DNA of 64,000 bases. Source: Adiantum capillus-veneris (Eukaryota > Streptophyta > Polypodiopsida > Polypodiales > Pteridaceae). A program made the position numbers and the translations under genes. How positions within the stretch are numbered: position 1 is the stretch's first letter; every line of letters starts with the position of its first letter. Below are positions 23,501 to 31,457 of this stretch, piece after piece. Under the pieces are notes generated by a model. The model was not told the origin of the DNA and did no database searches. It was given only the letters and a program-made list of their open reading frames with translations. Where the stretch lies: the NCBI GenBank assembly GCA_014529385.2, contig CM043952.1:64034870-64098869 (forward strand). The letters are read 5' to 3'.

Positions 23501-26500
23501 TTTATTTGGGAGATAACTATGCATGTGACATTGCAGGTATTGGCAGTGTCCAGTTTTCCTTTGCTGATGGTATGACTTTTGTTTTGCACAAAGTGCGTCA
23601 TGTGCCACAACTCAAGAAGAGTTTGATTAGTACAGGGCAGCTAGATGATGCAGGCTATCACACCACTTTTGGTGATAGCAAGTGGAAAATTTGTAAAGGG
23701 GCCCGGATTGTAGCCAAGGGTTGTAAATCGGACACTTTGTATCCTTTGCATGTATCTAGTGTGCGTGACCATGTTGTCGCCGTAACCGAGCAGCCAAGTG
23801 TTTCTTTGTGGCATGGCCGGTTGGGACACATGAGTAAAAGAGGAATGGAAACTCTGTCTCGTTGTGGTTATTTGCCGTGTTTGAGGTATGCTGATTTTTC
23901 TCATTGTGAGCACTGTATTTATGGTAAGCACAGTCAAACACCGCACAAAAGGTCTCTTTCTTTGAAGTCTGACAGGTTAGACTTAGTGCATTCCGATGTA
24001 TGTGAAATGCCACAGTTGTCCTTAGGGGGAAAGAAATATTTTGTCTCGTTTATCGATGATGCTACACGTAAGGTGTGGGTGTATCCAATACGTGCTAAAA
24101 GCTATCTTTTGGATACTTTCAAGAAGTTTCTTGCGTTTGTTGAGAATCAAACTGACAAGAAGCTTAGGTCTTTGCGCTCAGACAATGGGGGGGAGTATGT
24201 ATCAAAAGCATTTATTGACTTTTGTGCTACTAAAGGTATTAAAAGAGAGCTCACGGCTCCTTTTAATCCCTCTCAGAATGGAGTTGCAGAGAGGTTGAAC
24301 CGGACTATCCAAGAGAAAGTTCGGAGTATGCTGTCACATGCTGCATTACCTCATGGTTTTTGGGCAGAAGCTGTGCAAACAGCTATTCACTTGATTAATC
24401 GCTCACCTAGCAAGGCTTTGGGTGGAAAGGTGCCTGAGGAGGTGTGGTCTGGCAAGCCACCCTCATATGCACATTTAAGAGTGTTTGGTTGTGAGGCCTA
24501 TGTTCACATCCGGAGTGAACTGCGCACCAAACTAGAACCAAAGTCTCATAAATGCATTTTCCTAGGATATGGTGAGGATGGTGAAATGGGGTATAGATTA
24601 TGGGATCCCTCATTACGGAAAATTGTACGCAGCAATGATGTCATCTTCAATGAGAATTGCATGCACAAACAGCCCACAAAGGTCGAGGAAGTGCGCCGGG
24701 TTGTTTTTCGTGAAGATGTTACATATGGACAGCCAAGAAGGCCCAATGTTCAGCAGCCTTTACATGCTGAAAATGGTGCTGAAAATCAGCCATTAGCTGC
24801 TGAAAATCAGCCCCAACAAGTTGCCATTGATGCACCACAGGTAGGGGAACAGGTTGATGCTCCTAGACCGCCCGTTGTTGCGATGCAACCGGCTGAACAG
24901 CCTGCTGTTTTTGATGGTTTACAGGCTGAAAATCCACCTGTTATGGATCATTGGGTGCGTAGGTCTACTCGGGTGACAAGGCCCCCCGATAGATATGAAC
25001 CGTCTTTGGACTATGTCATGCTTACTGATTGTGGTGAGCCGTCTTGCTATAAAGAGGCTATGCAACGGGAAGACAGTAAGAAATGGTTCAAAGCAATGGT
25101 TTCGGAAATGCAGTCTTTGGAGAAAAACCATACATGGGACTTGGTTGATTTGCCTAAAGGGCATAAGGCTCTGCCATGTAAATGGGTTTACAAGACCAAG
25201 GTCACATCTGATGCTTCTTCTAAGTACAAGGCACGTTTGGTTGCCAAAGGGTACAAGCAAAAGCATGGTGTTGATTTTGATGAGATTTTTTCTCTTGTTG
25301 TAAAGCTTGCCACATTACGTCTTGTTTTAGGCCTGGTTGCTTCTGAAGATATGGAGTTAAAGCAAATGGATGTCAAAACAGCGTTTTTGCATGGCGATTT
25401 GCTTGAGATGATCTATATGATGCAGCGAGAAGGTTTTGTGTCAAAGGGGCAAGAGAAGAAAGTATGTAGACTCTTGAAGAGCTTGTATGGTTTGAAACAG
25501 TCTCCCCGTGCATGGTATCACAAGTTTGATACATTCATGAGGTCTCAAGGATACAAAAGAAGTAATTCTGATCACTGTTTGTATATCAAAACAGCAAGTG
25601 ATGGATCTCTTCTATTGCTGATTTTGTATGTTGATGACATGCTTATTGCGGGTAAAAATGTCACGGAGTTGGATGCATTACAGCAAAGCTTAAAGAATCG
25701 CTTTGACATGAAGGATCTTGGTGATGCTAATCATATTTTGGGCATGCGTATCTCTCGAGATAGACCCAACAGGCGTCTGTATCTATCTCAACGAGATAAT
25801 GTTAATAAGGTGCTACATCGTTTTCATATGGATGGGGGAAAGGCACTTGGTACTCCGCTGCCTCCATATGTAAAACTGACTGCACATGACTGCCCAAACA
25901 CAGATGATATGCGGGTTGAAATGGCCAAGATTCCTTATGCATCAGCCGTTGGCAGTTTGATGTATGCTATGGTTGCTACACGTCCGGACATTGCATTTGC
26001 GGTGGGAGTGGTAAGCAGGTACATGAGCAATCCTGGCAAAAAGCATTGGGAAGCAGTGAAGTGTATCTTGAGATACTTGAAAGGCACTAAAGACTTGTGC
26101 ATTTGTTTTGGGAAGAGTGAGACATCTGTGCATGGCTTTACAGATGCAGATTTTGCTGGACATCCAGATTGCAGGAAGTCTACCTCTGGATATGTGTTTA
26201 CATTCACAGGAGGTGCAGTCTCTTGGATTTCTAGACTGCAAAAATGTGTTGCTTTGTCTACCACTGAGGCTGAGTATGTGGCTGCCACTGAGGCATGCAA
26301 AGAAGCTTTGTGGCTCATGCGTTTGGTAGAAGAGCTTGGCATTAAGTCACCGGTTCCTGTGCTACACTGTGATAGTCAGAGTGCTATTATGCTTGCAAGG
26401 AATCCTGTTTTTCATGCCAAGACAAAGCACATAGAGGTGAAGTATCATTTTATCAGGAGTGTGCTTGATGACAAGTGCATTACACTTGTCAAGGTGCACA

Positions 26501-29500
26501 CAGATGACAATCCTGCAGATCTTTTGACCAAGAGTCTTCCAGCAGAGCGGTTTGCATATTGCTGTCAGATGATGGGTGTTGGATGAGTAAGTGCATGATC
26601 AGCTGATGTATCATAGTTAGTTGATTCTTTGATCTCCCAAGGTACATTGCCTTTAGGTGGGAGGTTGTTAGGGAATAAAGGCCTAAGTGCCTTGTACTTA
26701 TTAACTTATAAGTTAAAAGACTTATAAGTGAGGGGGCCCAAGTGTGAATGGCCCCCTAGTCACTTACTCATATACTCAAATGTGAAGCCCAAAAAATAAA
26801 TAGCGTGACTTCTCCCAGATTTCTACGAGTGTTCTCTCTCTCTCACGTTCTTCTCTGCGTGAGCTTCTTCAGCGCCTCTCTCCTCTTCTCCTTCACTCTC
26901 ATTGCATAGGATAGCAAGTAGGCTCTCTCTCCTGCTCCCCCACATAGAGTTCGTCTACAATAGTAGCAAGCATTTTGCTACTGGATTTAGCCCATTCATG
27001 CTGATGTGTGGATTCGAGCCTAAATCCCCGATTGCTTTGGCTTAGATAAAGTCAAGGATCGCCAGGCTCGAGATTTCTTGTATGACATGCAAGAAATGCT
27101 TGAATTGGCTAAGGATAGTATAAGGACGGCTTGTGATTGAGTTACTACTTATGCTAATCAAATGAGACTCTAGAGGTTGGACACTGGGTCTATCTGAAGA
27201 TACCAAGGATTCCAAGACTATGCGAACTGGAAAGCACTATAAGCTTTCAGCTAGATATTGTGGTCCATTCTTGATCACAAAGAAAATTGGCCAAGTTTCT
27301 TGAAACTGGCCCGTAGGGCGGTAGACTTCAGCTTTTACCAGATCTTTACTTGAACTTTATGACACAGAGAAACTTCACGAATAAACCTGTGACTAAAATT
27401 TAACACTTGAAACACAAACACGGCTTGACAGCTAGAGTGCTTCCAAGCAGACAGCAACACCCTGTAGGTCCCAAAGACTGGCGCCCTTTTCTGTATTTCT
27501 TTATTCTTATTGCCAATAAACGATCCGTACGCTTTCACCTAACTCTCACCAAGCTGTCCAAACCTATGCATGACCGTAATTGTAGGTTTTTGACCCAATT
27601 TGGCCAGCATAACAACGCAAAACCCTTGTAGGTCAAAAGTATATGCCAAGGACACTTTCCCTTGCAATTTGGAAGCTTTTTGGTGAGCTGCAAGTCAATT
27701 TCAATGTGCTGTAATTCCTTGTTTTGTCGCTGTCAGGTGCCCAAAGCCCCGTGTATGCATCCCAAGGCCTTCCTGAGGCTCCCCTATTGATCTCTTGCAG
27801 TTTAGGTGGGAAACCCTAAACCTGCTGAACAACATAGCAGGCTGTAATTTCTGTTTTGGACCATGTACCTGCTGCTGCTGCTAGCCATTAGCTGACGGGC
27901 CACCCATCTCTAAAGAGGTGGTAGCTTGTGCACCCTGGGTCTTTGTCTGCTTTGCCTGACAAGTCTTGGAGGCAGAATGTGGCATAGGACAGGCCTTTGC
28001 AAGATGGTCGATTTGTTTGCACTGTAACTCTTGCTTGCCCTTGACAAATCTGTCACCTGTGCATGCTCTGATAAACTTAGGTATTGATGACTTGTGGATT
28101 TCCTATCCTTAAGGCAGCTTCCATGGCTTTGACCCCCATATTGTTTTAACTCTTATTTTCAATTAACTTTCTTTGTTGTTTAGTGATAGGTGCATGCTGG
28201 CCTAAGTTTGCAATGCTTCAGGAGGAGGATCCTCCTACCCTTCCCTTAGTGGGATTTGGCTGGTCAATCTTAGCGAAAGTTTGGGAGTCCCGAACGCTCC
28301 ACGCTCTAGCGGAGCCAGCCACCACACTCACCCTAGGCAAAAGGACTACCTTTGGGAGGGTGTGGGTGTCCCGAACCAAAACGCGTACTGCATGTTGCCT
28401 TGGCAGCGATTGAAGCTACCGTACGCGGGGTCTCCAAGACTTTCCCAATCTTGGAGCCAATTTTGGATAAAAGCGGAAGGTACTCTCTCCTTAGGCCGGG
28501 GAAGCAAACTGAAATGGGCAGACCCGCCTCCTTGACAAGAACATCCGAAGCTGGGTCAAACCATGGCGCCAGTGTCGAAAGGATCCCTGACTGCTGGGAT
28601 GGTCAACAGGCTCATCGAATGACCGTGGAAGCCAGCTGTATGTCCATGATCTTTCTCACCTCCGCAAGGAGGCGGGCCTCGAGAAGGTCGCGCACCTCGC
28701 CTCTGCTGGGCCAGGCGTCGATAATCTTGCAAATGAGAGAAAGGTGGCATGAAGGCGCTCCACCTCTGCTACAAGGCTTGCTTGCTCCATCGGCGATAGA
28801 GCAGGTCGGATGGTGGGCTCTACAGGGTTGGGTGAGGGGGCTTCGTTTGAGTCCCTCTGGGGGGAGGAGTAGCCTCCATCTGTGTCTGCTGCTGTGGAAA
28901 AGAAGAAGGCGAGTGGATGTCGAGGGAGGCAAGAGGAAACAATGCAAAAGGTAACCCGGGGATGCGGGGGGGGGGGGGGGGGGGGGTTCACAGCAGCAGC
29001 AAGCGTCCACAGATTTACCTGTAGTATAATATCGAACTGTATAACATTCTTTGTTCTTTGTGTACATTTTGACAAAGTCACCAGCTGCTCTTTCATGCTC
29101 TTGCATTCTTTGGAACAGGTGCTTTTCATGATATTAAGGGAGCCTGCACCCATGTTGGCAGACAAGGAGAAATGGTAAGGTCTAATGTTTACGTGAGAAG
29201 CTATCAAAATTGCTTGTAAATGGAGTTGACACTCTGTTTAGAAAATGTCTATAAGCATAAAACAAGCGCATACAAATATCATACCTTTATCTTGCATTTG
29301 GGACGAGCTCTCAAGATGTGAGGCCAGTATCTGGATGATTCTTTCCTTCATGTATATCATGGCTGCATCTTTTTACAGTGATGTAGTGGCGTTTGTCTAC
29401 TTTTCTTTCAAGAAGTGTATTATGATAGGTGCAAATTTTTTGCGACTGCTGCTCAGTAACCTCAGTTGAACTGATGTTTTGAAGTTTAGGTCATTGGTTT

Positions 29501-31457
29501 TTCATGAGTTTGTTGCGAAGTGCCTGACAAAAGAGACCAGGCTGCGTCCTTCTGCCACAGACTTGCTTAAAGTAAGTCTGATTAAAGTGAATCTGATTAA
29601 TTTTTCTGAATTGACCTTAATATAGGCAAAATGCTCAATCTCTTTTTGTTTTCGTGCTCTTTTACTAAATTGTATTTTTGTAGTGTTTATGTTTTATAAT
29701 TGTTTTGTAGATTCTTATGGTGGGCTTGTTATTGAAAGGGACTCCGGATGTTTGTTTACTGTTCTTGCTTAAAATGCATGAAAATTTATCTAGTGCTTAG
29801 GTTTCATATTATGTGGAAGGTCTTTGATGCTTTGGTGAACTTGTTATTGAAGTAGCCGTCTATTTTTTGGCCATGCTTAAAATTACAGCATAAGTTCATA
29901 GAAAGGTGCAGTGGTACTGCTAGCTGTATGGTTCTGAGAATTGAAAAGGCTAGAATAGTCAGGCTGGAATCTGTGCCCCATGGGATTACACAAGATTCAG
30001 AAGTCATGGCAACGGGAGGTGAAATAGGTCTCAACCAGGTATTGAGTGCAAAAGAGTTCTTATTTTACCAGTTTCTCAGCTTCCCTGCGTGTGCGTTTAT
30101 TCAAATTTTCATGGCAGCAATGGTCTTGGGAAAGGGGAGGGACTGTGAAAATGGGTGAGGCGTATGCTGGCACTTTTCTGGTGAAGACAGAGGAATCTTT
30201 TAGACAAGGGTCTGGTGTTGAGAGAGATGGAACAACTATGGTTTCCAGTGAAGAAGGTCAAAACATCCTTGTTAATCCTTTATCTGTTTGTTCCTCTATC
30301 TGCTTTACCAACCAAATTACTGTTTTTTGTCTATCAGATGTAGGAGAATTTAGCACAATGGTTGTGCATTTGGAAGATGCAAGAAGCCAAGTGGAAGAGC
30401 GAGAAGCTTTCACGACAGTTGGGACCGAGGGCTTGGGTACCAATGTCGGGAAGCTTGATCCCATGCCCCAGCAAGTGGCTGACTCAAGGTTCGTCTCCTT
30501 ACAAGTTATATTCATGTGATGTAGTTACTGTGTTAATTCCGCTAAATATGGGTAGGAATCAAGAAAATAAGCTTGGTTGACTGCAGGCGGGGTTTTCCAA
30601 TGGTACAATTATCATCCAAAACAGTTTTGCCTCCAGAAGTAGCATTAAACACAGAACCACCTCTTCTGACGACATCCCCTGCACCACTGTTGAACACCTC
30701 TGGCATTGGTGGCGAACCCCTTGCTCCCCTTGTCACTCCGAGAGGCACGCCAGCAAGTGGCCGCCAAGGTTTTGCTTTGCAAGACAAGGTGACTTATTGA
30801 TTGTTGTGGTGCGAAGCACCTGATTGATTAACTTCAAGCCAATAAGGTAAGAGATACTGTCTAGCTGCAAACTGAACCTTTTTGTGGTTGTAGTTGCTTT
30901 CAATTTATGCAGGTGGAAACACGGTGCCGATTCCCTTTCTCAAAGCGACAGACATCTCTCCACTAGCATTAATCTCGAATGACACTTTTGGAGAGGAGAA
31001 AGGAGGGGGCGGGAATGCAGTAGCTATTGAAGCTATCCAAGATCTTTATAATGGTGGAGGCTTTGGGGATACCCCTCAAAAGCGGGGACGAAAGCCACAA
31101 GCTAGTGAGGTGAGGAATAGCATGTATGATTATTGCTGTATAGACTAACAATCGCTAGGAGAGTGTACTAATGAATGGCGTTCCGCATCTGTTAGTTGCC
31201 GCTTCCCGCAAGTGTTCAGAAACGCTTATCTACCAGTACAACATTGCCAAATCTAGCTCGAGCTTTGGCGTACCACAAGCTGTGAGTTGATTACAAGTAT
31301 GTGTATCTGTGTGTTTTGAACTTTTGGGTTGATGGATGCTTTCTTGCCTGTCTACAGCTGTTATGAAGAAATGCCTTTGCAAGGTTGGCAAGCAGAAGAA
31401 GAAGCTCAAAAAATTCAAAACTTGTCTGATACTCTGAGAACAATCCTGCGTCTTTAA
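5575..31457 (+). CDS. SIK1: SIK1-like Ste20/Hippo (MST) serine/threonine protein kinase, 5' partial, 16 exons
   Basis: Exons: 5575-5663, 5753-5860, 5946-6053, 7831-7921, 8053-8105, 9624-9686, 9774-9818, 9898-9933, 29119-29174, 29490-29571, 29889-30038, 30118-30488, 30587-30788, 30894-31109, 31196-31281, 31358-31457. All junctions are GT-AG, and the phases give one frame of 617 residues ending in TAA. Kinase motifs run in order: glycine loop [14 protein letters not shown] lysine, EYCGGGS hinge, HRDIKGGN catalytic loop, [11 protein letters not shown] activation segment, DVWSLG. The C-terminal part keeps blocks I know from plant SIK1 ([13 protein letters not shown], and the CYEEMP end with a final TILRL). 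Plant SIK1 is the Hippo/MST counterpart, working with MOB1 in growth and cell-division control. The N-terminal exons are outside the window. Exon 30118-30488 contains an odd stretch at about 30271-30337 that could be a retained intron, though reading through keeps the frame. The 19-kb intron 8 separates the substrate-binding lobe from the rest. Confidence 0.9.
6054..7830 (+). other. Kinase intron 3
   Basis: A 1.8-kb AT-rich intron with a GT donor at 6054 and an AG acceptor ending at 7830. I see no coding region or clear transposon in it. A short G/C-rich patch lies near 7250-7300. Confidence 0.75.
8106..9623 (+). other. Kinase intron 5
   Basis: A 1.5-kb intron between the DFG exon and the activation-segment exon. 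It contains a 127-codon minus-strand open frame (8269-8652) of no recognised family and without other gene signals, probably chance or a decayed repeat. Confidence 0.75.
11200..11972 (-). pseudogene. LINE ORF2 3' region remnant (left part)
   Basis: Degenerate minus-strand sequence with several interrupted frames. It directly abuts the CCCAC target duplication of the Ty3 element, and the sequence on the other side of that element (18424-18838) reads as LINE ORF2 C-terminal region on the same strand. I therefore infer this is the continuation of that LINE copy toward its 3' end. Support from protein motifs here is weak. Confidence 0.4.
11973..12506 (-). repeat. Ty3 element 3' LTR
   Basis: A 534-bp LTR matching 17898-18418, with TG and CA ends. 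It differs from its partner mainly by small indels in a T/A-rich stretch around 12310-12470. Confidence 0.93.
12509..12520 (-). other. Polypurine tract of Ty3 element
   Basis: On the minus strand this reads CAAGAGGGGGG immediately before the 3' LTR, the expected plus-strand primer for reverse transcription. Confidence 0.75.
12521..13107 (-). other. Ty3 element 3' noncoding region
   Basis: Lies between the chromodomain frame and the polypurine tract. It contains a short degenerate repeat of a GACATCAC-like unit at about 12640-12700. No coding potential was seen. Confidence 0.6.
13108..15900 (-). pseudogene. Ty3 pol: reverse transcriptase, RNase H, integrase, chromodomain
   Basis: 14294-15760 holds the RT and RNase H. 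The first RT aspartate is in [13 protein letters not shown]. The catalytic box, usually YxDD, reads FFDN (residues 170-173 of that frame), so the second aspartate is replaced. RNase H residues are visible in FCDACG, KELLAV, TDH and DALSR. Integrase follows in shifted frames. The zinc-binding CLVCQ region and MDFIFDLP are in 13985-14290; SDRDPRF and TDGQFE are in 13537-14196. The stretch between the first and second catalytic aspartates is shorter than usual, suggesting a deletion near 14.0 kb. The last frame (13108-13536) has a chromodomain-like end (ILVPEQIL to FLVKFKNF to KWMEEDL), the mark of chromoviruses, thought to guide insertion to chromatin. Confidence 0.88.
15761..16176 (-). pseudogene. 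Ty3 protease region, degenerate
   Basis: Broken frames between gag and RT retain an AARFGI motif typical of the sequence after the aspartic-protease active site. I see no D-S/T-G triad where it should lie. At least two in-frame stops occur. Probably a dead protease. Confidence 0.5.
16177..17826 (-). pseudogene. Ty3 gag, frameshifted
   Basis: The ATG at 17826 lies shortly inside the primer-binding site. The N-terminal part is acidic then Lys-rich. The frame breaks near 17.33 kb in a run of GAA repeats that codes a poly-Ser or poly-Leu stretch depending on frame, and is regained by the frame 16177-16896. That second part contains the conserved gag core and a zinc knuckle [14 protein letters not shown] (CX2CX4HX4C). 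In the family, gag forms the particle and binds the RNA. Confidence 0.8.
17884..17897 (-). other. Primer-binding site (initiator tRNA-Met type)
   Basis: On the minus strand it reads TGGTATCACAGC just inside the 5' LTR, one base from the usual TGGTATCAGAGC complementary to the 3' end of initiator tRNA-Met. Confidence 0.8.
17898..18418 (-). repeat. Ty3 element 5' LTR
   Basis: A 521-bp LTR, partner of 11973-12506. It begins TGTAACAG and ends TGTGACA in + orientation, followed by the target duplication CCCAC. Confidence 0.93.
18424..18838 (-). pseudogene. LINE ORF2 C-terminal region remnant
   Basis: The minus-strand frame contains NFLWSG followed by [21 protein letters not shown], the pattern found downstream of the RT in plant LINE ORF2 (FLW ... 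W..VC.P...GGLG). It ends abruptly at about 18838, where a truncated LTR begins. Together with 11200-11972 and 21163-21285 it appears to be one LINE copy cut by later insertions. Confidence 0.65.
18839..19069 (+). repeat. Truncated 5' LTR
   Basis: Matches the 3' end of the LTR at 20502-21162. The shared sequence starts abruptly at CATGCTTC next to LINE sequence, so the LTR start was deleted. Confidence 0.8.
19071..19083 (+). other. Primer-binding site (initiator tRNA-Met)
   Basis: TGGTATCAGAGCT lies one base after the LTR end. Confidence 0.8.
19871..20035 (+). repeat. Three 55-bp tandem repeats
   Basis: Units start at 19871, 19926 and 19981. Each carries GAGCGTTTCGTTGTATGCTGG with one or a few changes. 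They lie in the interior of the truncated LTR element. The unit is not a multiple of three, so it is not a protein repeat. Confidence 0.85.
20262..20402 (+). repeat. Two direct repeats of about 70 bp
   Basis: The stretch from TTATTGGATGAGATTT to the GGAATGAGA region is repeated once with several substitutions, inside the same LTR element. Confidence 0.7.
20490..20501 (+). other. Polypurine tract
   Basis: AAGAAGGGGGGA directly precedes the LTR start TGCCACAAAT. Confidence 0.7.
20502..21162 (+). repeat. 3' LTR of truncated element
   Basis: A 661-bp LTR with TG and CA ends, preceded by a polypurine tract. Its 3' part is shared with 18839-19069. Confidence 0.8.
21163..21285 (-). pseudogene. LINE reverse transcriptase fragment (FADD box)
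   Basis: The minus strand reads [25 protein letters not shown], divided here from its counterpart LRGLALPIRGDELLDAEFADDS in the LINE at 1-4810. It is a related but distinct LINE copy, cut on the left by the LTR element and on the right by Ty3-derived sequence. Confidence 0.8.
21286..21927 (+). pseudogene. Ty3/gypsy integrase relic, 5' part
   Basis: Plus-strand degenerate integrase. Visible blocks in order are [22 protein letters not shown] (zinc-binding), [24 protein letters not shown]-like and DGQ-ER-like. Stops and small frameshifts interrupt it throughout. It is split by the copia element at 21928, and its continuation lies at 26945. Confidence 0.75.
21928..22205 (+). repeat. Copia element 1, 5' LTR
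   Basis: A 278-bp LTR, near-identical to 26666-26944 except for a block of changes around the ACGATCTCTC stretch. Confidence 0.95.
22206..22990 (+). repeat. Duplicated leader with an embedded partial LTR
   Basis: About 330 bp of leader after the primer site occurs twice (from 22206 and from about 22661). Between them, from about 22535, lies the last part of an LTR, which matches the 3' LTR version (CCCAGATTTCTACGAGTG) rather than the 5' LTR version. The arrangement is LTR, leader, partial LTR, leader. Confidence 0.9.
22208..22220 (+). other. Primer-binding site (initiator tRNA-Met type)
   Basis: TGGTATCAGAACT follows the 5' LTR. A second copy at about 22663-22675 reads the more usual TGGTATCAGAGCT. 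Confidence 0.8.
23044..26586 (+). CDS. Copia gag(partial)-pol polyprotein
   Basis: An open frame of 1180 codons after a TAA at 23029. It opens without an ATG (first possible start GTG), because the N-terminal gag half is missing. Zinc knuckle [14 protein letters not shown] is at residues 45-58. The protease site is [10 protein letters not shown]. Integrase shows HGRLGH and CEHCIYGK zinc ligands, then [14 protein letters not shown] and NGVAERLNR for the D,D,E triad. RT shows [23 protein letters not shown] and YVDDMLIAG. RNase H shows [18 protein letters not shown] and CDSQSA. All catalytic residues I can see are intact, so the pol part could be functional protein, but without gag the element cannot be autonomous. 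Confidence 0.9.
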   Translation: METFGKNTTGGSSNALHLRGRSQQREKSDSKDRVRSKSRRKDVVCHHCGKKGHYKRECYEWKKEKNKGAETDAKDKRNAKKSTVLIEEINVASSCDSDSSTDVLNASSVDAHTLAMGSDVDMHTWILDSGASFHVTPHRDWFTQYSGEVQGTVYLGDNYACDIAGIGSVQFSFADGMTFVLHKVRHVPQLKKSLISTGQLDDAGYHTTFGDSKWKICKGARIVAKGCKSDTLYPLHVSSVRDHVVAVTEQPSVSLWHGRLGHMSKRGMETLSRCGYLPCLRYADFSHCEHCIYGKHSQTPHKRSLSLKSDRLDLVHSDVCEMPQLSLGGKKYFVSFIDDATRKVWVYPIRAKSYLLDTFKKFLAFVENQTDKKLRSLRSDNGGEYVSKAFIDFCATKGIKRELTAPFNPSQNGVAERLNRTIQEKVRSMLSHAALPHGFWAEAVQTAIHLINRSPSKALGGKVPEEVWSGKPPSYAHLRVFGCEAYVHIRSELRTKLEPKSHKCIFLGYGEDGEMGYRLWDPSLRKIVRSNDVIFNENCMHKQPTKVEEVRRVVFREDVTYGQPRRPNVQQPLHAENGAENQPLAAENQPQQVAIDAPQVGEQVDAPRPPVVAMQPAEQPAVFDGLQAENPPVMDHWVRRSTRVTRPPDRYEPSLDYVMLTDCGEPSCYKEAMQREDSKKWFKAMVSEMQSLEKNHTWDLVDLPKGHKALPCKWVYKTKVTSDASSKYKARLVAKGYKQKHGVDFDEIFSLVVKLATLRLVLGLVASEDMELKQMDVKTAFLHGDLLEMIYMMQREGFVSKGQEKKVCRLLKSLYGLKQSPRAWYHKFDTFMRSQGYKRSNSDHCLYIKTASDGSLLLLILYVDDMLIAGKNVTELDALQQSLKNRFDMKDLGDANHILGMRISRDRPNRRLYLSQRDNVNKVLHRFHMDGGKALGTPLPPYVKLTAHDCPNTDDMRVEMAKIPYASAVGSLMYAMVATRPDIAFAVGVVSRYMSNPGKKHWEAVKCILRYLKGTKDLCICFGKSETSVHGFTDADFAGHPDCRKSTSGYVFTFTGGAVSWISRLQKCVALSTTEAEYVAATEACKEALWLMRLVEELGIKSPVPVLHCDSQSAIMLARNPVFHAKTKHIEVKYHFIRSVLDDKCITLVKVHTDDNPADLLTKSLPAERFAYCCQMMGVG
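26652..26665 (+). other. Polypurine tract of copia element 1
   Basis: TTTAGGTGGGAGGT directly precedes the 3' LTR. Confidence 0.75.
26666..26944 (+). repeat. Copia element 1, 3' LTR
   Basis: A 279-bp LTR followed by the target duplication TAGAG. Confidence 0.95.
26945..27320 (+). pseudogene. Ty3/gypsy integrase relic, 3' part
   Basis: Continues the relic interrupted at 21927: EFVYNSS then TGFSPF-like, as in integrase (F.YN.S.H..TG.SPF). It goes on to the C-terminal [15 protein letters not shown] block (K...RY.GPF.I). Stops and frameshifts are present throughout. Confidence 0.75.
27321..27849. other. Intron stretch with possible LTR trace
   Basis: No coding sequence was recognised. Around 27468-27530 the text CCCAAAGACTGGCGCCC followed by GTATTTCTTT resembles part of the Ty3 LTR at 18030, suggesting a small relic of a related LTR. 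Confidence 0.4.
27900..28930 (-). pseudogene. LINE ORF1 relic, second copy
   Basis: The minus strand carries [19 protein letters not shown] and [16 protein letters not shown], clearly related to the start of the ORF1 at 2746-4437. A degenerate knuckle region (HLAKACP) appears near 28.0 kb. The frame is broken repeatedly. It shows that the same LINE family inserted more than once in this gene. Confidence 0.8.
28966..28986. repeat. Poly-G tract, 21 bases
   Basis: Uninterrupted G run at the 5' side of the LINE ORF1 relic. Its exact length is unreliable in most sequencing. Confidence 0.9.

Larger units (their letters stand above)
21928..26944 (+). mobile_element. Ty1/copia LTR retrotransposon, gag-truncated, with duplicated leader
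   Basis: LTRs at 21928-22205 and 26666-26944 (TGTTAGGG to CCCCCACA) are flanked by the 5-bp target duplication TAGAG (21923-21927 and 26945-26949). An initiator tRNA-Met-type primer site follows the first LTR, and a polypurine tract precedes the second. The protein order protease, integrase, RT, RNase H is diagnostic of Ty1/copia. The leader is duplicated together with a piece of LTR, and the gag N-terminal half is missing. Inserted in a Ty3 integrase relic within kinase intron 8. Confidence 0.95.
9934..29118 (+). other. 19.2-kb kinase intron 8 loaded with nested retroelements
   Basis: The donor GTAGGT follows the exon ending in HPLR, and the acceptor CAG precedes [11 protein letters not shown]. 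These two peptide blocks are contiguous in SIK1-type kinases, so everything between is intron. It contains two LTR elements with target duplications, one truncated LTR element, LINE remnants and Ty3 integrase remnants. The stretch 9934-11200 shows no identifiable gene or element. Confidence 0.85.

Noticed and set aside
30271..30337. Possible short intron within kinase exon 30118-30488
   Set aside because: A pyrimidine-rich stretch ending in CAG is present, but GT donors giving the right phase leave an intron below 50 bases, while reading through keeps the frame; left as exon with a note.
30786..30847. Strong donor-like AAGGTAAGAG at 30845, suggesting an extra kinase exon
   Set aside because: All three frames before it contain stops, and exons 30587-30788 and 30894-31109 already join in phase.
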